64,000 nt of DNA from Streptomyces sp. B1I3. GTDB taxonomy: Bacteria; Actinomycetota; Actinomycetes; Streptomycetales; Streptomycetaceae. A program made the translations under genes and the position numbers. The DNA is taken from contig NZ_JAUSYD010000001.1 in the NCBI RefSeq assembly GCF_030816615.1, positions 7,214,501 through 7,278,500 of the forward strand, written 5' to 3'. The notes under the pieces are model-generated. The model had not been told where the DNA came from. It saw only the letters and a list, made by a program, of their open reading frames with translations, and searched no databases. This document shows, one piece after another, positions 18,281 to 26,861 of the stretch; position 1 is the stretch's first letter, and every line of letters starts with the position of its first letter.

Positions 18281-19702
18281 ATGAGAAGTGCTGGGTTCCG
18301 CCGTACTCGCCGCACCGGCCGCGCCACCGCGACCGCCGTTGCCGCCGCGCTCGCCCTGACCGTCCTTGCCGCCTGCGGCACGAGCAGCAGCGGCGACGGC
18401 GGCGACGACTCCGGCAGCGGCTCGTCCGATCCGTCGGCACCGCTGGATCCGAAAACCAGGGTGACGCTGACGATCGACTGCATGCCGCCGGCCGCGAAGG
18501 CCGCGGAGCTGCGCGAATGGAACGAGGACATCAAGGCGTTCAAGAAGAAGTACCCGAACGTCACCATCAACGGGAAGTCCACGCCCGGTCAGTGCCTGGA
18601 ACCGCCGCGCTTCACCGCGATGCTCAAGGGCAAGTCCCAACCGGACGTCTTCTACGCCTACTTCACCGACCTGCAGCAGGTGCTGGACAACGACGGGGCC
18701 GAGGACATCTCCGCGTACGTCACCGGCACCTCCGTCCCGGCGCTGAAGGACATCCAGCCGCAGGTGCTCGACGTGGCGCGCAAGGACGGCAAGCTCTACG
18801 CCCTGCCGACCAGCAACTACACCATGGGCCTGATGATCAACCGGAAGCTGTTCACGCAGGCCGGTCTGGACCCCGACACCCCGCCGGCGACCTGGGACGG
18901 GGTCCGCGCGGCGAGCAAGAAGATCGCCGCCCTCGGCAAGGGCATCGCGGGCTTCGGCGAGTACAGCGCCGGCAACAACGGCGGCTGGCACTTCACCGCC
19001 ACGCAGTACGGCCTCGGCGGCGACGTGGTGGACGCCAGTGGCAAGAAGGCCGCCTTCAACGACGACAAGGGCAAGCAGGTCCTCCAGCAACTGCACGACA
19101 TGCGCTGGGAGGACGACAGCATGGGGCAGACCCAGCTGCTGAAGTGGGGCGACCTGCAGAAGCAGATCTCCACCGACAAGCTCGGTATGTTCCTCGCCGC
19201 CCCCGACGACATCGCGTACATGGTCCAGCAGCTCGGCGCGAAGTACGAGAACTTCGGACTCGGCCCGATCCCCGGGGCGCAGGGCACCCTCTTCGGCGGC
19301 AACAACTACATGATCAAGAAGGGCAGTTCGCCGGACAAGATCAAGGCAGCCGTCGCCTGGCTCAACTTCAAGAACCTCACCCCCGGCAAGGGCCAGTTCG
19401 ACTGGGCGCGCACCAAGGCCGACCTGCTGCCCGTCGGCCTGCCGCAGCCGAACTTCTTCACGGGCGAGAGCAAGACGAAGGACGACGCCGCCCGCGCCGC
19501 CAACGCGACGATGCCGGTCGAGAACTTCAAGGCCTTCATGGACAACCCCGTCCAGGGCAAGCCCGAGCCGCCGAAGGCCCAGGAGATCTACAAGGTCCTC
19601 GACAACGCGATGTCCGCTGTCCTGACCAACGAGGACGCCGACATCGGCAAGCTGCTCGACACGGCCGAGCAGCAGGTCAACCAGGTCCTGGCGAACCAGT
19701 AG
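18281..19702 (+). CDS. Carbohydrate ABC transporter solute-binding lipoprotein (family 1)
   Basis: Extracellular solute-binding protein (473 aa) anchored as a lipoprotein: an Arg-rich N-terminus, a hydrophobic stretch and the lipobox LAAC with Cys32. The mature protein has the MalE-like family 1 pattern (KKYPNVTINGKSTPG, QPDVFYAYFTDLQQVLD, ALPTSNYTMGLMINRKLF). The ATG at 18281 follows CGAAGGGGA. It heads an operon with two MalF/MalG-type permeases and a GH13 glucosidase, and lies just downstream of the GH87 glucanase. An oligosaccharide released by that enzyme is therefore the inferred ligand. Confidence 0.9.
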   Translation: MRSAGFRRTRRTGRATATAVAAALALTVLAACGTSSSGDGGDDSGSGSSDPSAPLDPKTRVTLTIDCMPPAAKAAELREWNEDIKAFKKKYPNVTINGKSTPGQCLEPPRFTAMLKGKSQPDVFYAYFTDLQQVLDNDGAEDISAYVTGTSVPALKDIQPQVLDVARKDGKLYALPTSNYTMGLMINRKLFTQAGLDPDTPPATWDGVRAASKKIAALGKGIAGFGEYSAGNNGGWHFTATQYGLGGDVVDASGKKAAFNDDKGKQVLQQLHDMRWEDDSMGQTQLLKWGDLQKQISTDKLGMFLAAPDDIAYMVQQLGAKYENFGLGPIPGAQGTLFGGNNYMIKKGSSPDKIKAAVAWLNFKNLTPGKGQFDWARTKADLLPVGLPQPNFFTGESKTKDDAARAANATMPVENFKAFMDNPVQGKPEPPKAQEIYKVLDNAMSAVLTNEDADIGKLLDTAEQQVNQVLANQ

Positions 19703-19791
19703 ACGGATGCGCGGGCCGGGCCCGGAGGCCCGGCCCCGCCTCCGACCGACCGTCCGCCCGAGAGCGACCGCACCGGCACCGAGGAGACACC

Positions 19792-20754
19792 ATGTCGGCC
19801 CCCACCCTGTCCACCGGGAAGGCGAGCGCACCGCCGCCCGGCCACCACCACAGCCCCGCCGGACCGGCTCGGGCCCGCGAGGAGTTCGTGCGCGCCGTGC
19901 GCCGCAACCTCTCGGCGCACGGCTTCCTGATCGGAGCGGTGCTCTGCTTCTCGTTCTTCTCCTGGTATCCCATGGTCAGGGAGTTCTTCCTGGCCTTCCA
20001 GAAGACCGAGGACGGGCGCACCACGTGGGCCGGGTGGTCCAACCTCACCTACGTGTTCAACGACCCGGCCTTCTGGCAGGCATGGCGCAACACCCTGCTC
20101 TTCACCGTCCTGGCGCTCCTGCTGGGCTTCGCGGTCCCCTTCGTCGTCGCCGTCGTACTCAACGAGTTCCGGCACGCCCAGGGCTATCTGCGGCTGCTGG
20201 TCTATCTGCCCGTCATGCTGCCGCCGGTCGCCTCCGTCCTGCTCTTCAAGTACTTCTACGATCCCGGCTACGGCCTGTTCAACCGCATCCTGGAATTCCT
20301 CCATCTGCCCGCCCAGCAGTGGCTCCAGGACCCCGGCACCTCCATGCTCTCCGTCGTCATCGCGTCCACCTGGATGAACATGGGCGGAGCCACCCTCATC
20401 TACCTCGCCGCCCTCCAGGGCATACCCGGAGAGCTGTACGAGGCGGCCGAACTCGACGGGGCCGGACTGCTGCGCAAGATCTGGCACGTCACCATTCCGC
20501 AGACCCGGCTCATCCTGTCGCTGCTGCTGCTCATGCAGATCATCGCGACGATGCAGGTCTTCACCGAGCCCTTCCTGCTCACCAACGGCGCCGGCCCCGA
20601 GGGTTCCACCACGACCGTCGTCTACCTCATCTACCAATACGCCTTCAACTTCAACAACTACGGCAGCGCGGCCGCCCTCGGGCTCGTCCTGCTCGTCGTG
20701 CTCGCGGGCTTCTCCGCGGTCTACGTACGGCTCAGCCGCAGCAGCGAAGACTAG
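19792..20754 (+). CDS. Carbohydrate ABC transporter permease, MalF type
   Basis: Membrane permease (320 aa) with six predicted transmembrane segments after a 45-residue cytoplasmic tail. The cytoplasmic EAA loop that docks the ATPase is visible as YEAAELDGAGLLRKIWHVTI near residue 218. GAGGAGAC precedes the ATG. No ATPase gene follows in the operon. In Streptomyces such CUT1 importers usually share the MsiK ATPase, which is the likely case here. Confidence 0.92.
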   Translation: MSAPTLSTGKASAPPPGHHHSPAGPARAREEFVRAVRRNLSAHGFLIGAVLCFSFFSWYPMVREFFLAFQKTEDGRTTWAGWSNLTYVFNDPAFWQAWRNTLLFTVLALLLGFAVPFVVAVVLNEFRHAQGYLRLLVYLPVMLPPVASVLLFKYFYDPGYGLFNRILEFLHLPAQQWLQDPGTSMLSVVIASTWMNMGGATLIYLAALQGIPGELYEAAELDGAGLLRKIWHVTIPQTRLILSLLLLMQIIATMQVFTEPFLLTNGAGPEGSTTTVVYLIYQYAFNFNNYGSAAALGLVLLVVLAGFSAVYVRLSRSSED

Positions 20755-20768
20755 ACGGGAGTACGACG

Positions 20769-21716
20769 ATGACCTCGAACACGCTTGTCTCCCGGCGCAG
20801 GACCGGCGGGCGCGCGGCCCGCCGCCGGGACACCGACCCGGGCCGCCAGCGGACCCTGATCTCGCCGGCCCAGCTCGGCCGCCCCCGGGGGCGTGCCGTC
20901 TACTGGATCGTCTTCGCCCTGGTGACGGCGGTCTTCACCCTCGCCTTCCTGGGCCCCCTGTACTGGATGGTCACCGGCGGCCTCAAGACCACCCAGGAAG
21001 TCGTACAGAGCCCGCCCACGGCCTTTCCCACCTCGATCCACACGGAGAACTACTCCCAGGCGTGGAAGGTGATGGACCTGGCGCGACTGCTGCTCAACAC
21101 GCTGTACTACGCGTTCGGCGCGCTGGCCTTCCAACTGGTCCTCGACGTCGCCGCAGCCTATTCACTGTCCAAGCTGCGGCCCGTCCTGGGCAAGGTCATC
21201 CTCGGCATGATGCTCGCCACCCTCATGATCCCGGCGACCGTCCTCGTCGTCCCGCAGTACCTCACCGTGCTCGACGTGCCGATCTTCGAGCGCAATCTGC
21301 TCAACTCGCCCTGGGCGATCTGGCTGCCGTCCGTCACCAACGCCTTCAACATCTTCCTGCTCAAGCGCTTCTTCGACTCGATACCGCGCGAACTGCTCGA
21401 CGCCGCCGCGATCGACGGTGCCTCACCCCTGCGCACCCTGCGCTCGGTCGTGCTGCCGATCTCCCGGCCGATCCTCGGCGTCGTCTCCATCTTCGCCGTC
21501 GTAGGGGTGTGGAAGGACTTCCTCTGGCCGATGCTCACCCTCCCGGACCCGAGCAAGCAGACCCTCAACGTCGGCATCTACTCCCTGGCGAGCGGCGTAC
21601 CGGAGAACGTCCTCATCGCCGCCCTCACCATCGCGTCGATCCCGACACTGCTGATCTTCCTGATCTTCCAGCGCAACATCATGAGCGGGCTGACCGCCGG
21701 GGGCCTCAAGGGGTAG
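20769..21716 (+). CDS. Carbohydrate ABC transporter permease, MalG type
   Basis: Partner permease (315 aa), 14 bp after the MalF-type gene. The EAA motif reads LDAAAIDGASPLRTLRSVVL near residue 217, and the C-terminus ends in the family-typical FQRNIMSGLTAGGLKG. About six transmembrane segments follow an Arg-rich N-terminus of 40 residues. Forms the membrane channel with the preceding protein. Confidence 0.92.
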   Translation: MTSNTLVSRRRTGGRAARRRDTDPGRQRTLISPAQLGRPRGRAVYWIVFALVTAVFTLAFLGPLYWMVTGGLKTTQEVVQSPPTAFPTSIHTENYSQAWKVMDLARLLLNTLYYAFGALAFQLVLDVAAAYSLSKLRPVLGKVILGMMLATLMIPATVLVVPQYLTVLDVPIFERNLLNSPWAIWLPSVTNAFNIFLLKRFFDSIPRELLDAAAIDGASPLRTLRSVVLPISRPILGVVSIFAVVGVWKDFLWPMLTLPDPSKQTLNVGIYSLASGVPENVLIAALTIASIPTLLIFLIFQRNIMSGLTAGGLKG

Positions 21717-21985
21717 GGCCTCTCGTCCGGATCACGCCGGACCCGCCGCCCTGGCACCCCACCTCGCAGCGTCGTCGTCAGTTGCCAGGGCCGGGTCCGT
21801 GCGTCTCGCTCCGTCTGCACGACACGGCACGGGACCCCGCTCCCGCCCCCGGCCCGGTCCGGACGACAACCCCGGTCCTGCCGCCGAACAGCCCTCTCCC
21901 ACCAGCACTCCGCCGGCCGGCCCCTCCCACCGCCCCGCCTCCGGGGCCGGCCGGCGGAGCTCCGCCTGCCCGAAAGGAACGTCAC

Positions 21986-23614
21986 GTGGCAGCCATCCGT
22001 CCGACCGAGGCCACCGCACCCTGGTGGCGCGACGCCGCCATCTACCAGATCTACGTACGCAGCTTCGCCGACGGCGACGGAGACGGCACCGGCGATCTCG
22101 CGGGAGTACGGGCCAGGCTGCCCTACCTCGTCGACCTGGGCGTGGACGCCCTGTGGTTCACCCCCTGGTACCTCTCACCGCTCGCCGACGGCGGCTACGA
22201 CGTGGCCGACTACCGGGCGATCGACCCCGCCTTCGGCCACCTCGCCGATGCGGAGAAGCTCATCGCCGAGGCCCGGGAGCTGGGCCTTCGCACCATCATC
22301 GATATCGTCCCCAACCACGTCTCCGACCGGCACAGCTGGTTCCGGGCCGCGCTGGCCGCCGCCCCCGGCAGCCCCGAGCGCGACCTCTTCCACTTCCGCG
22401 ACGGCCGGGGCGAACACGGGGAGATCCCGCCCAACGACTGGGTGTCCGAATTCGGCGGCACCCCCTGGACCAGGCTCGACGACGGCCAGTGGTACCTCCA
22501 CCTGTTCGCGCCCGAACAACCCGACCTCAACTGGGCGCACCCCGCGGTCCGCCGGGAGCACGAGGACGTCCTGCGCTTCTGGTTCGAGCGCGGCGTGGCG
22601 GGTGTGCGGATCGACTCGGCGGCCCTCCTCGCCAAGGACCCGGCCCTGCCGGACTTCACCGCGGGCGTCGACCCGCACCCCTACGTCGACCGCGACGAGC
22701 TCCACGAGATCTACCGCTCCTGGCGTGCCATCGCCGACGAGTACGACGCCGTCTTCGTCGGCGAGGTGTGGCTGCCGGACTCCGAGCGCTTCGCCCGCTA
22801 CCTGCGCCCCGATGAACTGCACACCGCTTTCAACTTCACGTTCCTGGCCTGCCCCTGGGACGCCGGACGACTGCGCTCGGCCATCGACGACACGCTCACC
22901 GAGCACGCACCGGTCGGTGCCCCCGCCACCTGGGTGCTGTGCAACCACGACGTGACCCGCACGGTCACCCGCTACGGGCGTGAGGACACCGGTTTCGACT
23001 TCGCCGCCAAGGTCTTCGGCACGCCCACCGACCTGGAACTCGGCACCCGCCGGGCCCGTGCCGCCGCCCTGCTCTCGCTGGCGCTGCCGGGAGCCGTCTA
23101 CCTCTACCAGGGGGAGGAACTGGGCCTGCCGGAGGCCGACATCCCCCGCGACCGGATCCAGGACCCGATGCACCCGCGCTCGGGCGGCATCGACCCCGGG
23201 CGCGACGGTTGCCGGGTGCCGCTGCCCTGGTCCGGGCAGGAGCCGTACGCGGGCTTCGGATCCACCGTCGAACCCTGGCTGCCGCAGCCCGGATCCTGGG
23301 CCTCGTACGCCGCCGACACACAGAGCGCCGACCCCGGGTCGATGCTCAGCCTGTACCGCGAGGCGCTGGGACTGCGCCGCGCCGAACCCGGATTCGGCGC
23401 GGACCCGGGGGAGACGGCGCAGGGACGGCTCGACTGGCTGCCCTCGGACCCCGGAGTCCTGGCCTTCGCCAGGAACCACGGACTGATCTGCGTGGTCAAC
23501 CTGTCCGGCACCCCGACCCCGCTCCCCGCCCACACCGACGTCCTGCTCACCAGCGCCCCGCTCGACGGCGCGGGCCTCCTGCCGGCCGATACCGCCGCCT
23601 GGCTGCGCGCCTGA
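21986..23614 (+). CDS. GH13 alpha-glucosidase (oligosaccharide hydrolase)
   Basis: Cytoplasmic GH13 enzyme (542 aa) without a signal peptide, expected to hydrolyse imported alpha-gluco-oligosaccharides to glucose. Conserved regions: DIVPNHVSD (~107), GVRIDSAALLAK with the nucleophile Asp (~205), FVGEVWLPDS with the acid Glu (~258) and LCNHDVTRT (~317). The overall pattern WWRDAAIYQIYVRSFADG is oligo-1,6-glucosidase/alpha-glucosidase-like. The GTG at 21986 is chosen because GAAAGGAAC sits 6 bp upstream; longer readings run through Pro-rich non-coding sequence. Last gene of the transporter operon. Linkage specificity cannot be read from sequence. Confidence 0.9.
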   Translation: MAAIRPTEATAPWWRDAAIYQIYVRSFADGDGDGTGDLAGVRARLPYLVDLGVDALWFTPWYLSPLADGGYDVADYRAIDPAFGHLADAEKLIAEARELGLRTIIDIVPNHVSDRHSWFRAALAAAPGSPERDLFHFRDGRGEHGEIPPNDWVSEFGGTPWTRLDDGQWYLHLFAPEQPDLNWAHPAVRREHEDVLRFWFERGVAGVRIDSAALLAKDPALPDFTAGVDPHPYVDRDELHEIYRSWRAIADEYDAVFVGEVWLPDSERFARYLRPDELHTAFNFTFLACPWDAGRLRSAIDDTLTEHAPVGAPATWVLCNHDVTRTVTRYGREDTGFDFAAKVFGTPTDLELGTRRARAAALLSLALPGAVYLYQGEELGLPEADIPRDRIQDPMHPRSGGIDPGRDGCRVPLPWSGQEPYAGFGSTVEPWLPQPGSWASYAADTQSADPGSMLSLYREALGLRRAEPGFGADPGETAQGRLDWLPSDPGVLAFARNHGLICVVNLSGTPTPLPAHTDVLLTSAPLDGAGLLPADTAAWLRA

Positions 23615-23619
23615 CACCG

Positions 23620-23649
23620 CCCCGGGGACCGGCCGGCCGGTCCCCGGGG
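23620..23649. terminator. Terminator: 30-bp perfect palindrome
   Basis: 23620-23634 and 23635-23649 are exact reverse complements (arm CCCCGGGGACCGGCC). Folded RNA would form a very stable hairpin right after the glucosidase stop codon, ending the alpha-glucan operon. Confidence 0.85.
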
Positions 23650-23730
23650 GACGCGCCCCGGCGCCGGTCCGGCGGCGGTGGGCCCGCCGGAGTGGTAGCG
23701 GGGGAGCGGGGGCTGCGGCACAGTGGTCGT

Positions 23731-24048
23731 ATGAATGATCTCAACGCTCTCGCCGACGAGCACCTGGCCGCAGCCCGCGCCGACGCCCACGGTCGCAGCG
23801 CCCACCTGCTGCTGCGCCAGGAGCCGCTGCGGCAGACGGTGATCGCGCTCGCCGGGGGCTCGGCCCTCGACGAACACAACGCGCCGCCCGCCGCCTCGCT
23901 GCAGGTGCTGCGTGGTGCTGTCCGGATCACCGCCGCCTCCGGGAACGTGGAAATGACCGCGGGCGAACTCCGGCCCGTCCCCCAGGAGCGGCACGGGCTG
24001 CTGGCCCTCGAGGACGCCGTCGTGCTGCTGACCGCCGTGAACGACTGA
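23731..24048 (+). CDS. Small cupin-domain protein
   Basis: 105-residue protein with a single short beta-barrel of cupin type (VIALAGGSALDEHNAPPAAS, LQVLRGAVRITAASGNVE, LRPVPQERHGLLALEDAVVL). The usual second metal-binding His is kept (ERHGL) but motif 1 has only one His (DEHN), so metal binding is uncertain. Relatives are annotated only as cupins. A separate transcription unit between the glucosidase terminator and the BrkB-like gene. Confidence 0.75.
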   Translation: MNDLNALADEHLAAARADAHGRSAHLLLRQEPLRQTVIALAGGSALDEHNAPPAASLQVLRGAVRITAASGNVEMTAGELRPVPQERHGLLALEDAVVLLTAVND

Positions 24049-24163
24049 GCCCACCGGGAGTACACCCGCCGGAACGAGGCATGAGAGGGAGGAAAGCCCG
24101 GACGCCGGACCATCCGGCGCCAGGACCGGGCCGCCGATCCTTCCTACGGCCTCCGGAGAGACA

Positions 24164-25126
24164 GTGCCCAGCAGGACCGATCCCGCGACGGAACGAACTC
24201 CGCACGCCATGGAACGAACACCGGACGCGACGGAACGAGAGCCGAACGCGGCGGCCCGCACCACGGGTGCGGCGCGCTGGCGCACGGCTCTTCGCCGTAC
24301 CCCCGTCTCGCTCTGGAACGACGACCTCTCCGACTGGGCGGCAGCCCTCACGTACTACGCCATCCTCGCGCTGCTCCCCGCGCTCCTGGTGACCGTCTCC
24401 GTCATCGGCCTGACGAACCCTGACGCCACCATGGCCCTGATCGCTGACATCACGGCGTTCGCGCCCGCCGAGTCCGGAGCCGCACTGCGCCGGCCCCTGG
24501 AGGAGGCCACGCAGGAGCGGACCGCTGTCTGGCTGCTCGCCGCCACCGGTGGCGTGAGCGCCGTCTGGTCCGCCTGCAGCTATCTGGCCGTCTTCCGCCG
24601 GGCCCTGCACGCGATGCACCACGTGAAGGACACCCGCCCCGCCCTCCGCAAGGCGCACCTCATCGTGGCGTCCGCCGTCGGCCTGCTCGTCCTGCTCATG
24701 GCCAGCGCGTTCGCCCTCGTCCTCAGCGGGCCCCTGGCGCGCTGGTTCGGGCGCCGGGTGGGGCTGGCGCACGCCGGGGAGGCCATGTGGACGGGTGTCA
24801 AGTGGCCCGTGCTGCTCTGCCTGGCCTCCTGTCTGATCCTGGTCCTCTTCCGCACCGGCCCGAGCTCCGCGCGGGGTGTGCGGCGCGGGCTGCCTGGCGG
24901 AGTGCTCGCTGCGTTCCTCTGGCTGGTCGCCTCGGCCGGTTTCGCGCTGTACGCCACCCATGTCGGCAGCTACGGCCGCCTGTACGGCTCGCTGGCCGGC
25001 CTGGTGGTCTTCCTGATCTGGATCTGGTTCACCAACCTGGCACTCCTGACGGGCGCCCAGTTCAACGTCGAACTCGCGCGTACGGCCGAGGTGGACGAGC
25101 GGCACGAAGGGGACGGCCAGGTCTGA
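24164..25126 (+). CDS. YihY/BrkB-family inner membrane protein
   Basis: Membrane protein (320 aa) with six transmembrane helices. The family signature starts at SDWAAALTYYAILALLPALL near residue 56, and YGSLAGLVVFLIWIWFTN precedes the C-terminal LTGAQFNVEL. Formerly called ribonuclease BN; the true function (perhaps transport) is unsettled. The GTG at 24164 follows CCGGAGAGACA. An ATG at 24209 would give a shorter tail and cannot be excluded. The first 45 residues are a charged, low-complexity cytoplasmic extension. Confidence 0.85.
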   Translation: MPSRTDPATERTPHAMERTPDATEREPNAAARTTGAARWRTALRRTPVSLWNDDLSDWAAALTYYAILALLPALLVTVSVIGLTNPDATMALIADITAFAPAESGAALRRPLEEATQERTAVWLLAATGGVSAVWSACSYLAVFRRALHAMHHVKDTRPALRKAHLIVASAVGLLVLLMASAFALVLSGPLARWFGRRVGLAHAGEAMWTGVKWPVLLCLASCLILVLFRTGPSSARGVRRGLPGGVLAAFLWLVASAGFALYATHVGSYGRLYGSLAGLVVFLIWIWFTNLALLTGAQFNVELARTAEVDERHEGDGQV

Positions 25127-25150
25127 GGGGCGAAGGCCCGCGCGGCCCTT

Positions 25151-25166
25151 GTGGGAGCGCTCCCAC
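25151..25166. promoter_or_regulatory. CebR-type operator (perfect palindrome)
   Basis: GTGGGAGCGCTCCCAC is a perfect 16-bp palindrome. Its core TGGGAGCGCTCCCA (25152-25165) equals the consensus recognised by the cellobiose-responsive LacI-family repressor CebR of Streptomyces. It lies 18 bp before the GNAT start codon, a position where bound repressor would block transcription or initiation. Confidence 0.8.
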
Positions 25167-25183
25167 AGGGGCAGAATGGGGCG

Positions 25184-25828
25184 ATGACCACGGTTCCGCA
25201 CGTACGCCCGTACCGATCGGCCGACCGGGAGGCACTTGCGGACATCTGCGTCCGCACGGCCGACAACGGTGGTGACTCCCGGCACCTGTACCCCGACCCG
25301 GGACTGATGCCCGCCCTGTTCGCCGAGCCCTACGCCCACCTCGAACCCGAGCTCACGTTCGTCCTCGACGACGGGTCCGGGCACGCGGTCGGCTACATCC
25401 TGGGCACCGCGGACACCCATGGGTTCGTGAAGTCCTTCCGTGAGACCTGGCTCCCCCTGGTGACGGATCGTTTCCCGGAGCCGGCCGGTACGCCGGGCAC
25501 CCTCACCGAGGAGATGACCGCCCTCCTGTACCGCCCCGAGCGCATGATCCTTCCGCAGCTGGACGGGTACCCCGCCCACCTGCACATCGACCTGCTTCCG
25601 CCATGGCAGCGCCGGGGCTTCGGCAGCGAGCTGATGCGCACCTTCCTGAATGCGCTGCGGGAGAAGGGGGTCCCCGCCGTCCACCTCTCGATGCTGACGG
25701 CGAACACCCCGGCCAGGGCCTTCTACGACCGGCTCGGCTTCGGTGAACTCGCCGTACCCGATCCCGGGCCGCTCACCTATCTGGGGCGTTCCACCGAGGG
25801 ATGCGGCGGCGACCGGATGGGCAGGTAG
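25184..25828 (+). CDS. GNAT-family N-acetyltransferase under a CebR-type operator
   Basis: Cytoplasmic acetyltransferase-fold protein (214 aa). The acetyl-CoA loop is visible as LLPPWQRRGFGSELM near residue 143, with a C-terminal ARAFYDRLGFGEL motif. The N-terminus (VRPYRSADREALADICVRTA) recalls a GNAT subfamily related to the acetyltransferase-like domain of O-GlcNAcase, often found near glycosidase genes; this is recollection, not a search result. The start at ATG 25184 was chosen because the operator palindrome ends 18 bp upstream; the reading from 25151 would place the operator inside the gene. Confidence 0.85.
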   Translation: MTTVPHVRPYRSADREALADICVRTADNGGDSRHLYPDPGLMPALFAEPYAHLEPELTFVLDDGSGHAVGYILGTADTHGFVKSFRETWLPLVTDRFPEPAGTPGTLTEEMTALLYRPERMILPQLDGYPAHLHIDLLPPWQRRGFGSELMRTFLNALREKGVPAVHLSMLTANTPARAFYDRLGFGELAVPDPGPLTYLGRSTEGCGGDRMGR

Positions 25829-25883
25829 TCAGGCGCGGGGGACGGACGAGGGCCCGGACGCCGGGCGCGGAGGGGTGAGTGGC

Positions 25884-26765
25884 ATGACGGAGCAGGGCGC
25901 GTGGACGTTCACGGACGACCGGGGGCAGCTGCTGGCGGCGGACCGGCGTCCGTCGAGGGTGCTCGCGTACGTCCAGGCGGGCGCCACGCTGTGGGACTTC
26001 GGGATACGTCCGGAAGGGATATTCGGCTCCGGTCATGACGGGGCCGCGCCCGACCGGGCGAAGACCGGTGCCCTTCCGCTCGACTCCGTGGACTACCGGG
26101 GTGCCGGCGGCGACCTGGACGTGGAGACGCTGTTACGCGGTGAGCCGGACCTGGTCGTGGCCGTCAGCTACGGCCACGGGCAGATCTACGGGCTGGATCC
26201 GGACACCGCCAAGCACCTGGAGGAGCGGGTCCCGGTCGTCGTGATCGACGTGGGTCAGGTGCGCACCCTCGACCGCACGGTCGCGCGCTTCGCCGAGCTG
26301 GCGCGCTCTCTCGGCGCCGCGCCCGCCCAGGCCGCGGCGCGGGAGCTGGACGCCGCCCGGGAGCGGCTCCGCGCCGTGGCGGGCGCCGTCCCGGAAGGGG
26401 TTCGCGTGATGGCCCTCTCGCCGGCAGGTGCGGAGCAGGCACACGTCGCCCGCCCCCGCATGTGGCCCGAGCTGCGGGTGCTGGCCCAGCTCGGGGTCGC
26501 GCTCGTGAGCCCGGAGGAAGGGCCCGGGGTCAACTGGTCCACGGTCGGCTGGGCGGCGGCCGCGGCGTTTCGTCCCCAGGTGGTCCTGACGGATGTCCGC
26601 TCGAACGCGGCTCCGCTCGGGGAGGCCGGGAGCCCCGAGTGGCAGGAGTCGGTGCGACGGGCGCGGATCGTGCCGTGGAACCCGGAGCCCTTGTGCAGCC
26701 CGCGGGCGCACGCCCGTTTCCTCCACCTCGTCGCGGACGCGCTGGAGGAGACGCGAGGCGAATGA
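25884..26765 (+). CDS. FecB/TroA-fold substrate-binding-like protein without a signal peptide
   Basis: Protein (293 aa) with the helical-backbone metal/siderophore-binding fold: RRPSRVLAYVQAGATLWDFG at residue ~20, LLRGEPDLVVAVSYGHG at ~83 and VPVVVIDVGQVRTLD at ~113. No signal peptide or lipobox precedes it. The ATG at 25884 has GGAGGGGTGAG upstream, and the reading extended to 25743 overlaps the GNAT gene and also lacks a signal. It therefore seems cytoplasmic, unlike normal ABC binding proteins. No permease or ATPase genes are adjacent. Role unknown. Confidence 0.75.
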   Translation: MTEQGAWTFTDDRGQLLAADRRPSRVLAYVQAGATLWDFGIRPEGIFGSGHDGAAPDRAKTGALPLDSVDYRGAGGDLDVETLLRGEPDLVVAVSYGHGQIYGLDPDTAKHLEERVPVVVIDVGQVRTLDRTVARFAELARSLGAAPAQAAARELDAARERLRAVAGAVPEGVRVMALSPAGAEQAHVARPRMWPELRVLAQLGVALVSPEEGPGVNWSTVGWAAAAAFRPQVVLTDVRSNAAPLGEAGSPEWQESVRRARIVPWNPEPLCSPRAHARFLHLVADALEETRGE

Positions 26766-26799
26766 GGGGCGCGGCCCGCGGCGAAGGGCGCCCGGCGGC

Positions 26800-26823
26800 T
26801 CTGCAAAAACTATTCTGCAAAAA
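26800..26823. promoter_or_regulatory. Direct-repeat operator/promoter of the ArsR-type gene
   Basis: TCTGCAAAAA occurs twice (26800-26809 and 26814-26823) with a 14-bp period in an otherwise GC-rich sequence, 39-62 bp before the ArsR-type start codon. The AT-rich repeats probably combine promoter and autoregulatory binding sites. Confidence 0.5.
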
Positions 26824-26861
26824 TACTTTGGTGAAGTTGGGATCCGCTCTACGCTGCTCGC

